Assembly (NCBI RefSeq): GCF_009695765.1
Contig: NZ_VUNI01000006.1
Coordinates: 101,140-165,139, forward strand
From: Roseburia porci
GTDB taxonomy: Bacteria; Bacillota; Clostridia; Lachnospirales; Lachnospiraceae
Reading direction: 5' to 3'
Length of the DNA: 64,000 nt
Shown: positions 23,631-33,563 of the stretch, in pieces
Layout of the letters: every line of letters starts with the position of its first letter
Position numbering within the stretch: position 1 is the stretch's first letter
Notes under the pieces: generated by a model
The model's input: the letters and a program-made list of their open reading frames with translations, nothing else
Told to the model about the DNA's origin: nothing
The model's database searches: none
Translations under genes and position numbers: made by a program

Positions 23631-25439
23631 TTATGCAGCTTTCTCATCGGTAAAGTAGATCTGATACCAGAGAAGGAAGATGTATACACACCAGATCTTT
23701 TTATAGTTATCGTGTTTGCCGGAGCAATGATCCTCGATCAGATGTTTTACGTAGTCAACATCAAATAATTCGGATGCGATCGGCATTTCAAGTGCTTTTA
23801 AGATATCAGCTTTGACATCGTCATCCTTGATCCACTCGCGGAGCGGTACTGGGAAACCAAGCTTTTTCTTATTGTATGCTTCGGTTGGAATGACATCACG
23901 GCTTGCTTCGCGGAGCAGATATTTTGTGGTGCCATTATGAAGCTTCTCGTCTAAAGTCAGCTTTCTGGCTGTCTGGTATACAGAAAAATCACTGAATGGC
24001 ACACGGCCTTCAATGGAGGAAGCCATCGTCATACGGTCTGCCTTGGTGAAGATATCTTTTTCCAGCCACAGGCGGATATCAACGATCTGCATTTTACTTA
24101 CGTCATCCAGGTCCTCGTACCCCTTTAAGATCTGACGGGAGATCTCTTTGTTGGTCATTGGATTTTTCACTTTCGTGATCTTTGTCATTTCCTTCTCGGA
24201 GAATACAGAGTTTACACCGATATATCCATCTTCGATCTTTCTGCCTTTTCGTACAAGGAAGTTTCTTCCACGGAAAGGAGGGAAGAGGGAGGCAAAGGAG
24301 CCGATTGCATGACGGATCACATATGGAACTTTGTCATATGCAGAGATCTGGTTATAAGTATTGTATCCGCCGAAGAACTCGTCAGCACCTTCTCCGGATA
24401 AGACAACTTTGACATCCTCACTGGCACGTTTGGCAACGTGGTAAAGCGAGATGGCAGAAGGATCTGCAAGAGGCTCGTCCAGATGATATACAGCATCACG
24501 CAGGGATTTGAAATATTCTTCCTTTGTGATGATCTTCTTGTGGCTTTCAATGCCAAGCTTGTTGCACAGATCCTTGGCATATTCCAGCTCACTGTATTTT
24601 TTCTCGTGGTAACCAATTGTATAGGTATCCTGAACCTTGGATAACGATACCAGGTAAGAGGAATCGATACCACTGCTTAAGAAAGAACCAACCTTAACGT
24701 CACTGAGAAGATGATGGTCAACCGAGTTTTTCATGGTCTTCTGGATCTCTTCTTTGGTTGTTCCTTCGCCGGTCATTTCCATTCGGAAATATTTACGTAA
24801 AGATAATTTGCCCTGACGGTAAGTGAAGCATGTTCCGGCTTCCAGACGATGGATGCCTTTAAACATGGTCTTGTCAACAGGAACATAGTTAAAACGCAGA
24901 TAAAGAGGAAGAAGCTCTTTATCAAGCTCCAGATGATAATCCGGATGTTTTAAGATGGCTTTTGCTTCGCTGGCAAAAATAAAGCTGTTCTCGCCATGGT
25001 AGTAATAAAAAGGTTTGATTCCAAAATGATCACGTGCACCGTAATACTGATCGTTTTGTACATCGTAGATCACAAATGCATACATTCCGCGCAGATGATC
25101 GACGAGGTTTTCTCCCCACGCCTGATAACCTACAAGAAGTACTTCACTGTCACTGGTTGTCTGGAATGTATAACCCTGGGCAGAGAGCTCTTCTTTGATC
25201 TCCAGGTAGTTGTAGATCTCGCCGTTGAAGACAAGTACGAGGTTTTTATCCTGGCTGAACATTGGCTGTCCACCGGTTGCAAGGTCGATAATTGACAGAC
25301 GGCAGTGTCCAAGATAGCCGTTTGCAGTATGATAAGTTCCGTGTCCGTCCGGACCACGGTGTTTGATTTCATCAAGCATCGTATTGATAATGGATGGATC
25401 CTGATGTTTGGTATCCATAAATCCTGCGATTCCACACAT
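23631..25439 (-). CDS. asnB: Asparagine synthase (glutamine-hydrolysing)
   Basis: AsnB makes asparagine from aspartate, ATP and glutamine. The N-terminal MCGIAGF places Cys2 as the glutaminase nucleophile, with CRLSIIDL and FNGEIYN following. The synthetase half carries the SGIDSSYL ATP-pyrophosphatase loop and the LSGEGADEFFGGY motif. The 602-residue length is normal. A ribosome site GAAAGGAAG precedes the ATG. The genome also has the ammonia-dependent AsnA (41957-42967), so asparagine can be made from two nitrogen sources. Confidence 0.96.
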   Translation of the reverse strand: MCGIAGFMDTKHQDPSIINTMLDEIKHRGPDGHGTYHTANGYLGHCRLSIIDLATGGQPMFSQDKNLVLVFNGEIYNYLEIKEELSAQGYTFQTTSDSEVLLVGYQAWGENLVDHLRGMYAFVIYDVQNDQYYGARDHFGIKPFYYYHGENSFIFASEAKAILKHPDYHLELDKELLPLYLRFNYVPVDKTMFKGIHRLEAGTCFTYRQGKLSLRKYFRMEMTGEGTTKEEIQKTMKNSVDHHLLSDVKVGSFLSSGIDSSYLVSLSKVQDTYTIGYHEKKYSELEYAKDLCNKLGIESHKKIITKEEYFKSLRDAVYHLDEPLADPSAISLYHVAKRASEDVKVVLSGEGADEFFGGYNTYNQISAYDKVPYVIRHAIGSFASLFPPFRGRNFLVRKGRKIEDGYIGVNSVFSEKEMTKITKVKNPMTNKEISRQILKGYEDLDDVSKMQIVDIRLWLEKDIFTKADRMTMASSIEGRVPFSDFSVYQTARKLTLDEKLHNGTTKYLLREASRDVIPTEAYNKKKLGFPVPLREWIKDDDVKADILKALEMPIASELFDVDYVKHLIEDHCSGKHDNYKKIWCVYIFLLWYQIYFTDEKAA

Positions 25440-25509
25440 ATGATATTCTTCCTTTCATGTGTTCATAATTATTCCCATAATTACGGGAAAATAGTATTTT
25501 TACACCTAT

Positions 25510-25524
25510 TGTCACATTATGACA
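25510..25524. promoter_or_regulatory. Palindrome upstream of asnB
   Basis: TGTCA and TGACA are separated by five bases in an AT-rich gap about 70 bases before asnB. It could be an operator; no regulator is identified. Confidence 0.3.
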
Positions 25525-25629
25525 CAATTTTGTTTGAATTGAAACAGAAATGAATTAAAAATTAAGAAATTTTTATAAATGCGCGGGTGTACCTGCGAAA
25601 AGAAGGTGAATAGCACCTGACCGTTTATC

Positions 25630-25658
25630 TTGTTGAAGGTACGAAATTATGCTATAAT
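25630..25658 (+). promoter_or_regulatory. Promoter of the small membrane protein-fliB-MCP unit
   Basis: TTGTTG at 25630-25635 and TATAAT at 25653-25658 have a 17-base spacer. This places transcription start near 25665 and argues against the earlier in-frame ATGs as starts for the first gene. Confidence 0.6.
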
Positions 25659-25734
25659 ACCATATGTTTTTTATGAATGGGCGTTGTGCAGGGGACTGCA
25701 TGACATAGAATCAGGAGTTTTGGGAGAGACTGTG

Positions 25735-26091
25735 ATGAAAAAGAGATGGAAAGTCATTCTGGCGGCGGCATGCTATATTTTCGGCGTGTTTGCTTCCATA
25801 TATATTGGTGGCTGGCTGATGTTAGTAAAACCGGTCCGGCTTTTGATGTATGCTTATGGAACAGGCACGTTAAGTGTAAAGCTTCTTGCTGTCTGTATTT
25901 TAAAAATTGTATTGTCTACTACGGTTGCGGGACTTGTTTGGTGTGTCGGTTACATCGGATGTAATTATTTCAGAGGAACAGAGGATGAGTATGACCGCCT
26001 GATCGAGCAGGAGATGAAGCGGAGACGGGAACGCCATGAACAGAGGAAAAAGGTAGAGCTATATAATAAGGAAAGTGGTGCAGAAGGATGA
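25735..26091 (+). CDS. Hypothetical small membrane protein
   Basis: The 118-residue protein has two hydrophobic segments (about 8-32 and 46-76) and a charged C-terminal helix rich in Arg and Glu (EMKRRRERHEQRKK). No family is recognised. The ATG at 25735 is chosen for its GGGAGAGA site. Its TGA overlaps the ATG of the lysine methylase gene (ATGA), so the two are translationally coupled and may act together. Confidence 0.72.
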   Translation: MKKRWKVILAAACYIFGVFASIYIGGWLMLVKPVRLLMYAYGTGTLSVKLLAVCILKIVLSTTVAGLVWCVGYIGCNYFRGTEDEYDRLIEQEMKRRRERHEQRKKVELYNKESGAEG

Positions 26092-27194
26092 TTTTACGAA
26101 TACCGGATTTTTATGAGGATTTTTCCTGTATTGCAGATAAATGTACAGACAGCTGCTGTATAGGCTGGGAAATCGATATCGATGAAGATACCTATGAATA
26201 TTATTATGGACTGGAAGGAGAACTCGGAGAGCGGTTCCGTAAGAATGTGTTCACAACAGAGGACGGCGAGTATGGTCTAAGACTTGATCCGCGCGGAAGA
26301 TGCCCTTTCCTTGATGAAAAGAACCTGTGTGACATCTGCAGTGCATACGGGGAGGTGGCACTCAGTGAGGTGTGTACGGAATATCCGAGGACGACGATTG
26401 AATATGGTAATGTCATGCAGAAATGTCTGGGACTTTCCTGTGTGGAAGCTGGAAGAATGGTATTTGAGAAGGAAGAACCAATCACGCTGGTAGAACTTCA
26501 GATGACATCGGCGGAATGCGATGAAGAGGAAGACGAAGCGGATATCAGCTGGTATCATTTCTTAGAGTATGCGCAGAAAAAGACCTTTGAGATTCTTCAG
26601 GACCGGAGATTTACAATCTGGGAACGTATGAACCATTATCTGGAATATGCAAGGAAAGTGCAGGATGTGATCAGCGAACAGGATCTGGATGATCCGGACT
26701 GGAATACAGAACAGATCGATTACCAGATGGTGGAAGTGGATCAGCATATGCCGGCGGAAGAAAGCATGGACTCTTTTGAACAGTATCAGGACAGAATCTA
26801 TATGCTTGAGCAGATGGACATCTTAAATGCAGAGTGGCGTGGTGTGAAAAATGAACTTGCCGGCCAGAACGAGGAAGCATATCTCCAAGGCATGAAGGAA
26901 TGGCTTGCTTCTGGGGACTGCGTGGAGCGTGATTACGAACATCTTCTGGTATATTTCAATTACCGGTATCTGCTTCGTACGATCTATGATTATAATTTCC
27001 TTACAAGAGCAAGACTTGCAGTTACCTATACCAGGATTATACGTGATATGGATGCACTCCGTTACCGGAAGCAGAACGGGCATTATGACAGAGCAGACCG
27101 TATCGATGTTGTACGTATTTTTTCCAAGGAGATGGAGCATTCGGAAGAAAACTATAAGATCGCAGAGGAAGAGATTGAATTTTCTTCTTTCTGA
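26088..27194 (+). CDS. FliB-type lysine N-methylase (flagellin methylase family)
   Basis: The 368-residue protein shows the cysteine pattern of the FliB family: DKCTDSCCIGW at the start, CPFLDEKNLC, CTEYPR and KCLGLSC, suggesting a metal or Fe-S centre. In Salmonella, FliB methylates lysines of flagellin; related proteins occur widely in Clostridia, including strains without flagella. No flagellin gene is in the window, but a chemotaxis receptor follows 51 bases downstream, which supports a link with motility. The family call is firm; flagellin as target is inferred. Confidence 0.85.
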   Translation: MILRIPDFYEDFSCIADKCTDSCCIGWEIDIDEDTYEYYYGLEGELGERFRKNVFTTEDGEYGLRLDPRGRCPFLDEKNLCDICSAYGEVALSEVCTEYPRTTIEYGNVMQKCLGLSCVEAGRMVFEKEEPITLVELQMTSAECDEEEDEADISWYHFLEYAQKKTFEILQDRRFTIWERMNHYLEYARKVQDVISEQDLDDPDWNTEQIDYQMVEVDQHMPAEESMDSFEQYQDRIYMLEQMDILNAEWRGVKNELAGQNEEAYLQGMKEWLASGDCVERDYEHLLVYFNYRYLLRTIYDYNFLTRARLAVTYTRIIRDMDALRYRKQNGHYDRADRIDVVRIFSKEMEHSEENYKIAEEEIEFSSF

Positions 27195-27245
27195 GAGTAA
27201 AATGAGAACAGAAGTGGTACATAAGATACAGACCAGAGGCGAGGT

Positions 27246-28802
27246 ATGAATATGGATAATGAGAGAAGCATGTCGGGCGAACAGAGAGTACAGCAGTTAA
27301 GGGACAAGATTGAATCACGAATTTACAGGGAGAAAGCACCTAAGATCAGGCGGGCGAACCGGATTGTATTGATCGTCCAGCTTATTCTGGAATTTGGAAT
27401 TCTTTTGAATGTTGGTTTTATTTCTGCAACAAAAGGAGTGACATTTGCGATTATCGCAATGATTGCACTTGTGATTGTCGGTGAGATTATTTCCGTTTTT
27501 CTTTATTTCAGAGATCCGGGCGATGACAGGATGAATCACTTTTGGACGATTCAGTTTGGGGTTGTCTATACGATGGCAATTTTCCTGAATACCAATAACA
27601 GTATGATATTTGCTGCATTTCCTATTTTTGTTGCTACGATCATGTACAATAACTGCAGACAGATGGACCTGGACTGTATTACCTGTGCGATTGTGAATAC
27701 GGTACGTATGATTTTGATTTTTGTCGGTGTTTATGAGTCATCGAACAGTATACATCAGGAGGGAATTACTTATATTATACTGATCGTATCGCTTTTTGTT
27801 CTGTCTATGGCAACTAAGATCTCCTGGAGATTTAATCATGATGCCATGCATTCCATGGAGGATGAGAAAGAGATTCAGGGAATTATCATGAAAGATGTCC
27901 TCGCGATTGCAAAAGGAGTTCAGGACAAGACAAAAGAGGCCGATGTTGTAATCGATCATCTGTATGATTCTGCGCAGAATATTAATAATATTGTTGGAGA
28001 GATTACTTCCGGTACACAGAGTACTGCAGATAACATCCAGAACCAGACCGTTATGACACAGACAATCCAGGATTCCATTCAGGATGCAGCAGGGCGCACG
28101 AAGAATGCAGCGGATAAGGCAACAGAATCCATGGAGACTGTGAAAGAAAGCTTAAAGACTATGGAGGAGCTCAGCCAGCATTCCGACCATATTGCGGTTA
28201 CAAACTCCAAGGTAGTTGCTTCCATGGAGAAGCTTCAGAAGAAGACAGACGATGTCAAAGCAATTACGGATATGATCCTGGACATTTCAAGCCAGACCAA
28301 CCTTCTTGCATTGAATGCTTCCATTGAGGCTGCCAGAGCGGGTGAGGCTGGAAAAGGCTTTGCAGTTGTAGCAGAGCAGATCCGTCAGCTTGCAGAACAG
28401 ACGAAGAATTCGACAGAAAGCATTACCGAGATTGTCGGAGAATTGAGTGCATACTCAGCAGAAGCATCAGAATCGATTCAGGACTCTCTTGCGGTAACAG
28501 AAGAACAGAACAATCTGATCGGAGATGCTTCCAAAGATTTCGAACGTATTAATCAGAATATGCAGGAATTGAACAATGAGATGGGAAGCATTGATTCCAT
28601 GATGTCAGAACTTATGAATTCCAATAATGCGATTGTGGACAGTATCAGTCAGCTTTCCGCGGCAAGCCAGCAGATTACGGCAAGCAGTGAAGAAGCAACC
28701 GGAATCACACAGAGCAACAAAGAAAGTTCAAAACAGGCAAAAGATATGCTTGAGCAGGTAATTGATTACTCACATCAGCTGGACAAATATATGGACCAGT
28801 AG
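27246..28802 (+). CDS. Methyl-accepting chemotaxis protein with multi-pass membrane domain
   Basis: The 518-residue receptor has about six hydrophobic segments in residues 35-200 instead of the usual two flanking a periplasmic sensor, and no clear HAMP domain. The C-terminal half is a coiled-coil signalling domain with the hairpin tip [20 protein letters not shown], which contacts CheA and CheW. The membrane part probably senses something within or near the bilayer. It follows the FliB-type gene and likely shares its transcript. A terminator follows. Confidence 0.92.
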   Translation: MNMDNERSMSGEQRVQQLRDKIESRIYREKAPKIRRANRIVLIVQLILEFGILLNVGFISATKGVTFAIIAMIALVIVGEIISVFLYFRDPGDDRMNHFWTIQFGVVYTMAIFLNTNNSMIFAAFPIFVATIMYNNCRQMDLDCITCAIVNTVRMILIFVGVYESSNSIHQEGITYIILIVSLFVLSMATKISWRFNHDAMHSMEDEKEIQGIIMKDVLAIAKGVQDKTKEADVVIDHLYDSAQNINNIVGEITSGTQSTADNIQNQTVMTQTIQDSIQDAAGRTKNAADKATESMETVKESLKTMEELSQHSDHIAVTNSKVVASMEKLQKKTDDVKAITDMILDISSQTNLLALNASIEAARAGEAGKGFAVVAEQIRQLAEQTKNSTESITEIVGELSAYSAEASESIQDSLAVTEEQNNLIGDASKDFERINQNMQELNNEMGSIDSMMSELMNSNNAIVDSISQLSAASQQITASSEEATGITQSNKESSKQAKDMLEQVIDYSHQLDKYMDQ

Positions 28803-28832
28803 AATAAATATAGAAAGAGTTTTAATACAGAC

Positions 28833-28869
28833 AAAAAGAAGGCGGATTTTCAAAATCTGCCTTCTTTTT
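28833..28869. terminator. Bidirectional intrinsic terminator
   Basis: AAAAAGAAGGCGGATTTT (28833-28850) pairs with AAAATCTGCCTTCTTTTT (28852-28869) through one G-T pair. It lies between the convergent chemotaxis receptor and aldolase genes. Confidence 0.9.
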
Positions 28870-28895
28870 GTCTTATTTTCTTATAAATGCCGTTA

Positions 28896-29867
28896 TTATT
28901 TGTCCAGAAGATCTGCGTAGAAGTCTGCATAATCAGTACGTCCCGCTTTGGTATAGTCGATGGCAGCGGATGGATGCTGGTTCAGACGACCGGTCAGAAG
29001 GTAAGGGATGTCATAACCCCAGACAATGCCGTCTGCTTTCAGAGGGAGCATATGTTCTTCGATAAATTTCAGTACCGGGAAAATATTATATTTTGGATTC
29101 TTCAGGAAACTGATCAGAAGTTCCATTGCACAGTTGCCTGCGCCACGTCCCATAGACATCATGGTTGCATCAAGGTAGCTTACCCCACGTGCAGTTGCTT
29201 CAATGGTATTGGCAAAAGCGAGCTGCTGGTTGTTGTGTGCATGCATTCCGATGTATTTATTGTATTTCTCAGCGACATCCATATATTTATCAGAAATGGC
29301 ACGGATCTGTTCCGGATAAAGGGAACCGTAACTGTCAACAATATAAATACCGTCGGCAGGACTTTGTCCGACCATTTCCAGAGCCTGGTCGATATCGGCT
29401 TCTTTGGCATTGCTGACAGCCATAATATTACAGGTGACTTCGTAACCTTTTGCCTTGGCATCTTCGATCATTTCGATTGCAGTCGGCATCTGATGTACAT
29501 AAGTGGCAACGCGCACCATATCGATGACACTGTCTTTTTTGTCGATAATGTCATGTTTGTAATCGCATCGTCCGACATCTGCCATGACAGAGATCTTCAT
29601 ATCGGAATTATTTTCGCCAACGATTGCACGGATGTCTTCTTCGCTGCAGAATTTCCATTTGCCAAATTTATCAGGATCGAACAGTTCACGGGACGCTTTG
29701 TAACCGAACTCCATATAATCTACACCGGCCTTTACATTGGTACGGTAGAGGGCATTGATAAAGTCATCTGTGAAACGGAAATTGTTTACAAGTCCTCCAT
29801 CACGCATGGTTGCATCTAATACCCGGATATCTGAGCGGGCGGTCATTAAGTCTCCTTTTTGAGCCAT
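28896..29867 (-). CDS. HMGL-like aldolase-domain protein
   Basis: The 323-residue protein is a DRE-TIM metallolyase: LDATMRDGGLVNN carries the metal-binding RDGG motif, and GMHAHNNQQLAFAN supplies the His-x-His-Asn metal ligands. Relatives include 4-hydroxy-2-oxovalerate aldolase, HMG-CoA lyase and isopropylmalate synthase. The closest type is the 'aldolase catalytic domain' group of unknown substrate, often near carbohydrate or cell-surface genes. A GGAGG site precedes the chosen ATG; a second ATG seven codons in also has a site. It stands alone and is divergent from the MraY-like gene. Confidence 0.88.
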   Translation of the reverse strand: MAQKGDLMTARSDIRVLDATMRDGGLVNNFRFTDDFINALYRTNVKAGVDYMEFGYKASRELFDPDKFGKWKFCSEEDIRAIVGENNSDMKISVMADVGRCDYKHDIIDKKDSVIDMVRVATYVHQMPTAIEMIEDAKAKGYEVTCNIMAVSNAKEADIDQALEMVGQSPADGIYIVDSYGSLYPEQIRAISDKYMDVAEKYNKYIGMHAHNNQQLAFANTIEATARGVSYLDATMMSMGRGAGNCAMELLISFLKNPKYNIFPVLKFIEEHMLPLKADGIVWGYDIPYLLTGRLNQHPSAAIDYTKAGRTDYADFYADLLDK

Positions 29868-29934
29868 TGGTAAGTTCCTCCTTTAAATAAATGAATGATT
29901 GTTCTTTTGAATTATTTAGTACTTCAACGCTTCG

Positions 29935-29948
29935 ACGCTTTAAAGCGT
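29935..29948. promoter_or_regulatory. 14-bp perfect palindrome between divergent genes
   Basis: ACGCTTTAAAGCGT is perfectly symmetric, is preceded by a further ACGCTT half-site at 29926-29931, and is bracketed by GTACT and AGTAC. It lies about 70 bases upstream of the aldolase gene and may be an operator. Confidence 0.4.
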
Positions 29949-30007
29949 GTGAGTACATAATACCACAAAAAAAAGATTTTGCAAGTCTTTTGTAAAAAAA
30001 AGCATAC

Positions 30008-30036
30008 TTTACTTTTAGCCGGGGTGCTAATATAAT
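30008..30036 (+). promoter_or_regulatory. Promoter of the MraY-like gene
   Basis: TTTACT at 30008-30013 and TATAAT at 30031-30036 are 17 bases apart, upstream of a GAGGAGGAT ribosome site and the ATG at 30076. Confidence 0.5.
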
Positions 30037-30075
30037 GAATGAGTGAATTTTTATGTATATTGAGGAGGATTAGAA

Positions 30076-31038
30076 ATGATAAATTTCACAGGGGCTTTCG
30101 ACCTCTCAATCGTAGCATTTATTGGAATACTGTTTGCTTTTGCAATTACATGTATTGCCATTGCCAAATTAAATCAGTATCTGCCAAAGGACATGGGGCG
30201 TAAATTTGCGCACGACGGCAAGCTTTCCGCCGGAAAACCAAGAGGGGCAGGTATTATTTTTGTATTTACGTTTGTGATCGCAGCAGTTCTTTTTGCACAG
30301 GTCAATCTGGAGATCGGCATTTATCTGTGTCTGATCGTAGTAGAGATGCTGACCGGATATTTTGATGACGCAGCAGAGAAGCCATGGGGAGAGTATCTGA
30401 AGGGATTTTTGGATTTTGTAGTAGCGGTTGTGGTAGCCGTTGTATATCTGCATTACAACAGTTCGGTAATCAATTTCGCAATTTTTGGTGGTTCTGTCAC
30501 AATTCCACCAGTGGTTTTTGCAATCCTTACAGTAATTCTTGTATGGGCATCGATTAATGTAACAAACTGTTCGGACGGAGTAGATGGTCTGTCCGGAACT
30601 TTAACGATCATTACGATCATGACCATTTTTGTGATTGATAATGTGCTTGGAATCCAGGATGGATTTAATTACTGTATCCTGTTGTTTGCAGTATGTCTGC
30701 TTGGATATCTCTGGTATAATGCAACACCAAGCAAGCTTTTAATGGGAGATGCCGGTTCCAGAGCAATGGGAATTTTTATTGCAATTGCAGTATTAAAGAC
30801 AGGCAGCCCGCTTCTGTATCTTCTGGTTGCAGCGGTACTCATTGTAGATGGTGGTCTTGGACTGATCAAACTGGCACTTTTACGTTATCTGAAAATACAT
30901 ATCCTGAAGAATACAACGACTCCGCTGCATGATCATGCAAGAAAAAAGATGGAGTGGTCAAATGCTCAGGTCGTATTTCGTTTTGCAATCATTCAGATCG
31001 TTATTTCCGTTGCTACCGTATATCTGGTTATGATGTAG
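30076..31038 (+). CDS. MraY-like phospho-sugar transferase (polyprenyl-phosphate)
   Basis: The 320-residue protein has about ten hydrophobic segments and the motifs of the MraY/WecA superfamily, which move a phospho-sugar to undecaprenyl phosphate: YFDDAAEKPWG with the Asp-Asp pair, NCSDGVDGLSG, MGDAGSRAMG and TTPLHDHARKK. True MraY proteins have PLHHHFE-type His and MGDTGSLALGG, so this is a divergent member. It sits alone, not in a cell-wall cluster, and may be a paralogue acting on another sugar or a species-typical MraY. The downstream molybdenum genes start 48 bases later. Confidence 0.85.
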   Translation: MINFTGAFDLSIVAFIGILFAFAITCIAIAKLNQYLPKDMGRKFAHDGKLSAGKPRGAGIIFVFTFVIAAVLFAQVNLEIGIYLCLIVVEMLTGYFDDAAEKPWGEYLKGFLDFVVAVVVAVVYLHYNSSVINFAIFGGSVTIPPVVFAILTVILVWASINVTNCSDGVDGLSGTLTIITIMTIFVIDNVLGIQDGFNYCILLFAVCLLGYLWYNATPSKLLMGDAGSRAMGIFIAIAVLKTGSPLLYLLVAAVLIVDGGLGLIKLALLRYLKIHILKNTTTPLHDHARKKMEWSNAQVVFRFAIIQIVISVATVYLVMM

Positions 31039-31086
31039 GACTGTGGAAATAAAACAGGTATTACGAATGGATTAGGAGTTGATAAC

Positions 31087-32106
31087 ATGAAGCTTGTAAA
31101 AACAGAAGATGCAGTGGGACATGTGCTGTGCCATGATATGACGCAGATCATTCGTGGTGTCACAAAGGATGTCAGATTCCGAAAGGGACATATTGTTACG
31201 CCGGAGGATATTCCGGTGCTTCTTTCCATGGGAAAAGAAAATCTTTATGTCTGGGAAAAGGACGAGAATATGCTTCATGAGGATGAGGCCGTTGAATATT
31301 TAAGAGAGATTTGCTCCGGAGAAAATGTCACTTCGGGTCAGCCGAAAGAGGGCAAGATCGAGATCACGGCGGAATGTGACGGCATGCTCCAGATCGATGT
31401 AGAGAAGCTATATGCTGTGAATTCACTTGGTAATATGATGATCGCTACAAGACATTCGTATACACCTGTCAAAAAAGGAGACAAACTTGCCGGGACGCGC
31501 ATTATTCCGCTTGTCATTGAAAAGACAAAGATGGAGGAGGCCAAAAAGGCTGCGGGGGATAAGCCGATTCTGAATGTGATTCCATATCAGATGAAAACAG
31601 CCGGACTTATCACAACCGGTAATGAGATAAAAAAGGGACTGATACAGGATACCTTTTCCGATGTGGTAATCGATAAGCTTGCAGCATATGGAATCAAGGT
31701 TGTGGCTCATGAATATCCGGGAGATGATGATGCACTGATCACAAAGACAATCGGTGAGATGAAAGCACAGGGACTGGATATGATTCTTTGTACCGGAGGA
31801 ATGAGTGTGGACCCGGATGATAAAACACCGGGTGCAATCAAGGCCAGTGGAGCCAGAATTATCACGTATGGAGCACCGGTTCTTCCGGGAGCGATGTTCC
31901 TTTTAAGTTATTTTGAAGACGGAACACCGGTGATCGGTCTGCCTGGATGCGTGATGTATGCGAAAAGCACGATTTTTGATATTATGCTTCCAAGGATTGC
32001 AACGAAGACGAGGATAAAAGCAGAGGATTTTTATGGGCTGGGACATGGAGGCCTTTGTCTTGGATGTAAGGAATGCCGTTATCCGGACTGCTCTTTTGGA
32101 AAATAG
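31087..32106 (+). CDS. Molybdopterin-binding protein (MoeA/Mog-like domain) with Cys-rich tail
   Basis: The 339-residue protein carries a molybdopterin-binding domain in its C-terminal half: LITTGNEIKKGL, then ILCTGGMSVDPDD, and VIGLPGCVMYAKST, as in MoeA and Mog. The first 150 residues are a MoeA-like N-terminal region. The last residues contain four Cys (CLGCKECRYPDC) that could bind a metal or cluster. It heads a run of molybdenum cofactor genes with moaC starting 12 bases later, so it probably inserts molybdate or tungstate into the pterin. Confidence 0.87.
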   Translation: MKLVKTEDAVGHVLCHDMTQIIRGVTKDVRFRKGHIVTPEDIPVLLSMGKENLYVWEKDENMLHEDEAVEYLREICSGENVTSGQPKEGKIEITAECDGMLQIDVEKLYAVNSLGNMMIATRHSYTPVKKGDKLAGTRIIPLVIEKTKMEEAKKAAGDKPILNVIPYQMKTAGLITTGNEIKKGLIQDTFSDVVIDKLAAYGIKVVAHEYPGDDDALITKTIGEMKAQGLDMILCTGGMSVDPDDKTPGAIKASGARIITYGAPVLPGAMFLLSYFEDGTPVIGLPGCVMYAKSTIFDIMLPRIATKTRIKAEDFYGLGHGGLCLGCKECRYPDCSFGK

Positions 32107-32118
32107 AAAGGAGAACAA

Positions 32119-32598
32119 ATGGCAGGATTTAATCATTTTGATCAACAGGGGAACGCTGTTATGGTAGACGTCTCCGAAAAGGAGATTACCGAACGGGTTG
32201 CAACAGCCAGCGGAATCATCAAAGTTAATCGGGCGGTGATGGATGCAATCGTTCAGAAAACAGCTAAAAAAGGGGACGTGCTTGGGGTTGCAAGAGTTGC
32301 TGGGATCATGGGCACGAAACAGACGGCAAGTCTGATCCCGATGTGCCATCCGCTTTGTCTGAATAAAGCATCGGTAGATTTTGTGATCGATGAAGAAAAC
32401 GGCAGGATAGAAGCAATCTGCACGGTGAAAGTTTCGGGAAAGACCGGAGTTGAGATGGAAGCACTTATGGGAGTGAACACGGCGCTTCTGACGATTTATG
32501 ATATGTGTAAGGCGATCGATCGCGGAATGGAGATTACAGAGGTGCATCTTCTGAAAAAGGAAGGCGGAAAATCAGGCGTTTATGAAAGATCAGTATAA
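32119..32598 (+). CDS. moaC: Cyclic pyranopterin monophosphate synthase
   Basis: MoaC converts the MoaA product to cyclic pyranopterin monophosphate, the first stable intermediate of molybdenum cofactor. The 159-residue protein has the conserved LIPMCHPL motif and the [18 protein letters not shown] block. It overlaps moaA by 17 bases and is preceded by AAAGGAGAAC, so it is in the middle of the operon. Confidence 0.96.
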   Translation: MAGFNHFDQQGNAVMVDVSEKEITERVATASGIIKVNRAVMDAIVQKTAKKGDVLGVARVAGIMGTKQTASLIPMCHPLCLNKASVDFVIDEENGRIEAICTVKVSGKTGVEMEALMGVNTALLTIYDMCKAIDRGMEITEVHLLKKEGGKSGVYERSV

Positions 32599-33562
32599 CC
32601 GGACAATCGATTATGTGCGTATTTCGCTTACAGACAGATGCAACCTGAATTGTATATACTGCAATCCGAAACAGCAGAATCTGTGTAGTAAAAAGGCTTC
32701 GCTACCCCTGTCAGATGAACAGATCGTGCGGTTATGCGGCCTTTTTTATCAGCTTGGTGTGCGGAAAGTCAAACTGACCGGAGGAGAACCACTTCTTCGG
32801 GACAATGTTCCGGATCTGATCCGGTCATTAAAAGAAACATGTCATATGCAGTCAGTGACGATCACAACGAACGGTGTTTATCTGAAACAGCAGCTTGCTG
32901 CACTGGTCCAGGCCGGACTGGATGGCGTAAATATCAGTCTGGATACTCTGGATGAAAAGCATTTTACAAAGATTACAGGATATCCGTTCCTGCATCAGGT
33001 GCTGGAAGGAATCCATTCTGCTATGAACGTTCCTGATTTGAATGTCAAGATCAATTGTGTTCCGTTTGAACCGTATCAGAACGATCTGATCCGGCTTGCA
33101 GCTCTGGCACGTGACAGGAACCTTTCTGTACGATTCATTGAACTTATGCCGATCGGAACAGCGGCAGGACAAAAAGGCATGACAAAACAGCAGATCCTTG
33201 GCCTGCTTGAAGCAGAGTACGGACCTGCTGTTTTATATGAGAAGAGGCTTGGAAACGGACCGGCGGAGTACTACAGTTTTTCCGGTTTTCAGGGGAAAAT
33301 CGGGTTTATCAGCGCAATATCCCATAAATTTTGTAAGGATTGTAACCGCATCCGGCTGACGGCAGATGGACAACTGAAGACCTGTCTGCAATATGAAGCA
33401 GGGACAGATCTTCGAAAAGCGATGGAACAGCATGCAACAGATGAAGAACTGCTCAGTCTGATCAGTGAGGCTGTCAGGAGAAAACAGAAGGAGCATCAGT
33501 TTTGGTCGGATCAGAAAGCGTGTGGTTTGGAGAAACATTCCATGGCTCAGATCGGAGGATAA
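32582..33562 (+). CDS. moaA: GTP 3',8-cyclase (radical SAM)
   Basis: MoaA rearranges GTP using two 4Fe-4S clusters. The N-terminal SAM cluster motif is CNLNCIYC, followed by [10 protein letters not shown]; the C-terminal cluster motif is [14 protein letters not shown] with a third Cys in KTCL. The 326-residue length is normal. It overlaps moaC at its start and ends one base before the next ATG, so the whole set is one operon. Confidence 0.95.
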   Translation: MKDQYNRTIDYVRISLTDRCNLNCIYCNPKQQNLCSKKASLPLSDEQIVRLCGLFYQLGVRKVKLTGGEPLLRDNVPDLIRSLKETCHMQSVTITTNGVYLKQQLAALVQAGLDGVNISLDTLDEKHFTKITGYPFLHQVLEGIHSAMNVPDLNVKINCVPFEPYQNDLIRLAALARDRNLSVRFIELMPIGTAAGQKGMTKQQILGLLEAEYGPAVLYEKRLGNGPAEYYSFSGFQGKIGFISAISHKFCKDCNRIRLTADGQLKTCLQYEAGTDLRKAMEQHATDEELLSLISEAVRRKQKEHQFWSDQKACGLEKHSMAQIGG

Positions 33563-33563
33563 A

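Noticed and set aside
28887..29819. 310-codon plus-strand frame opposite the aldolase gene
   Set aside because: It is antisense to a gene with intact metal-binding motifs and its translation is Cys/His/Phe-rich noise typical of a shadow frame.
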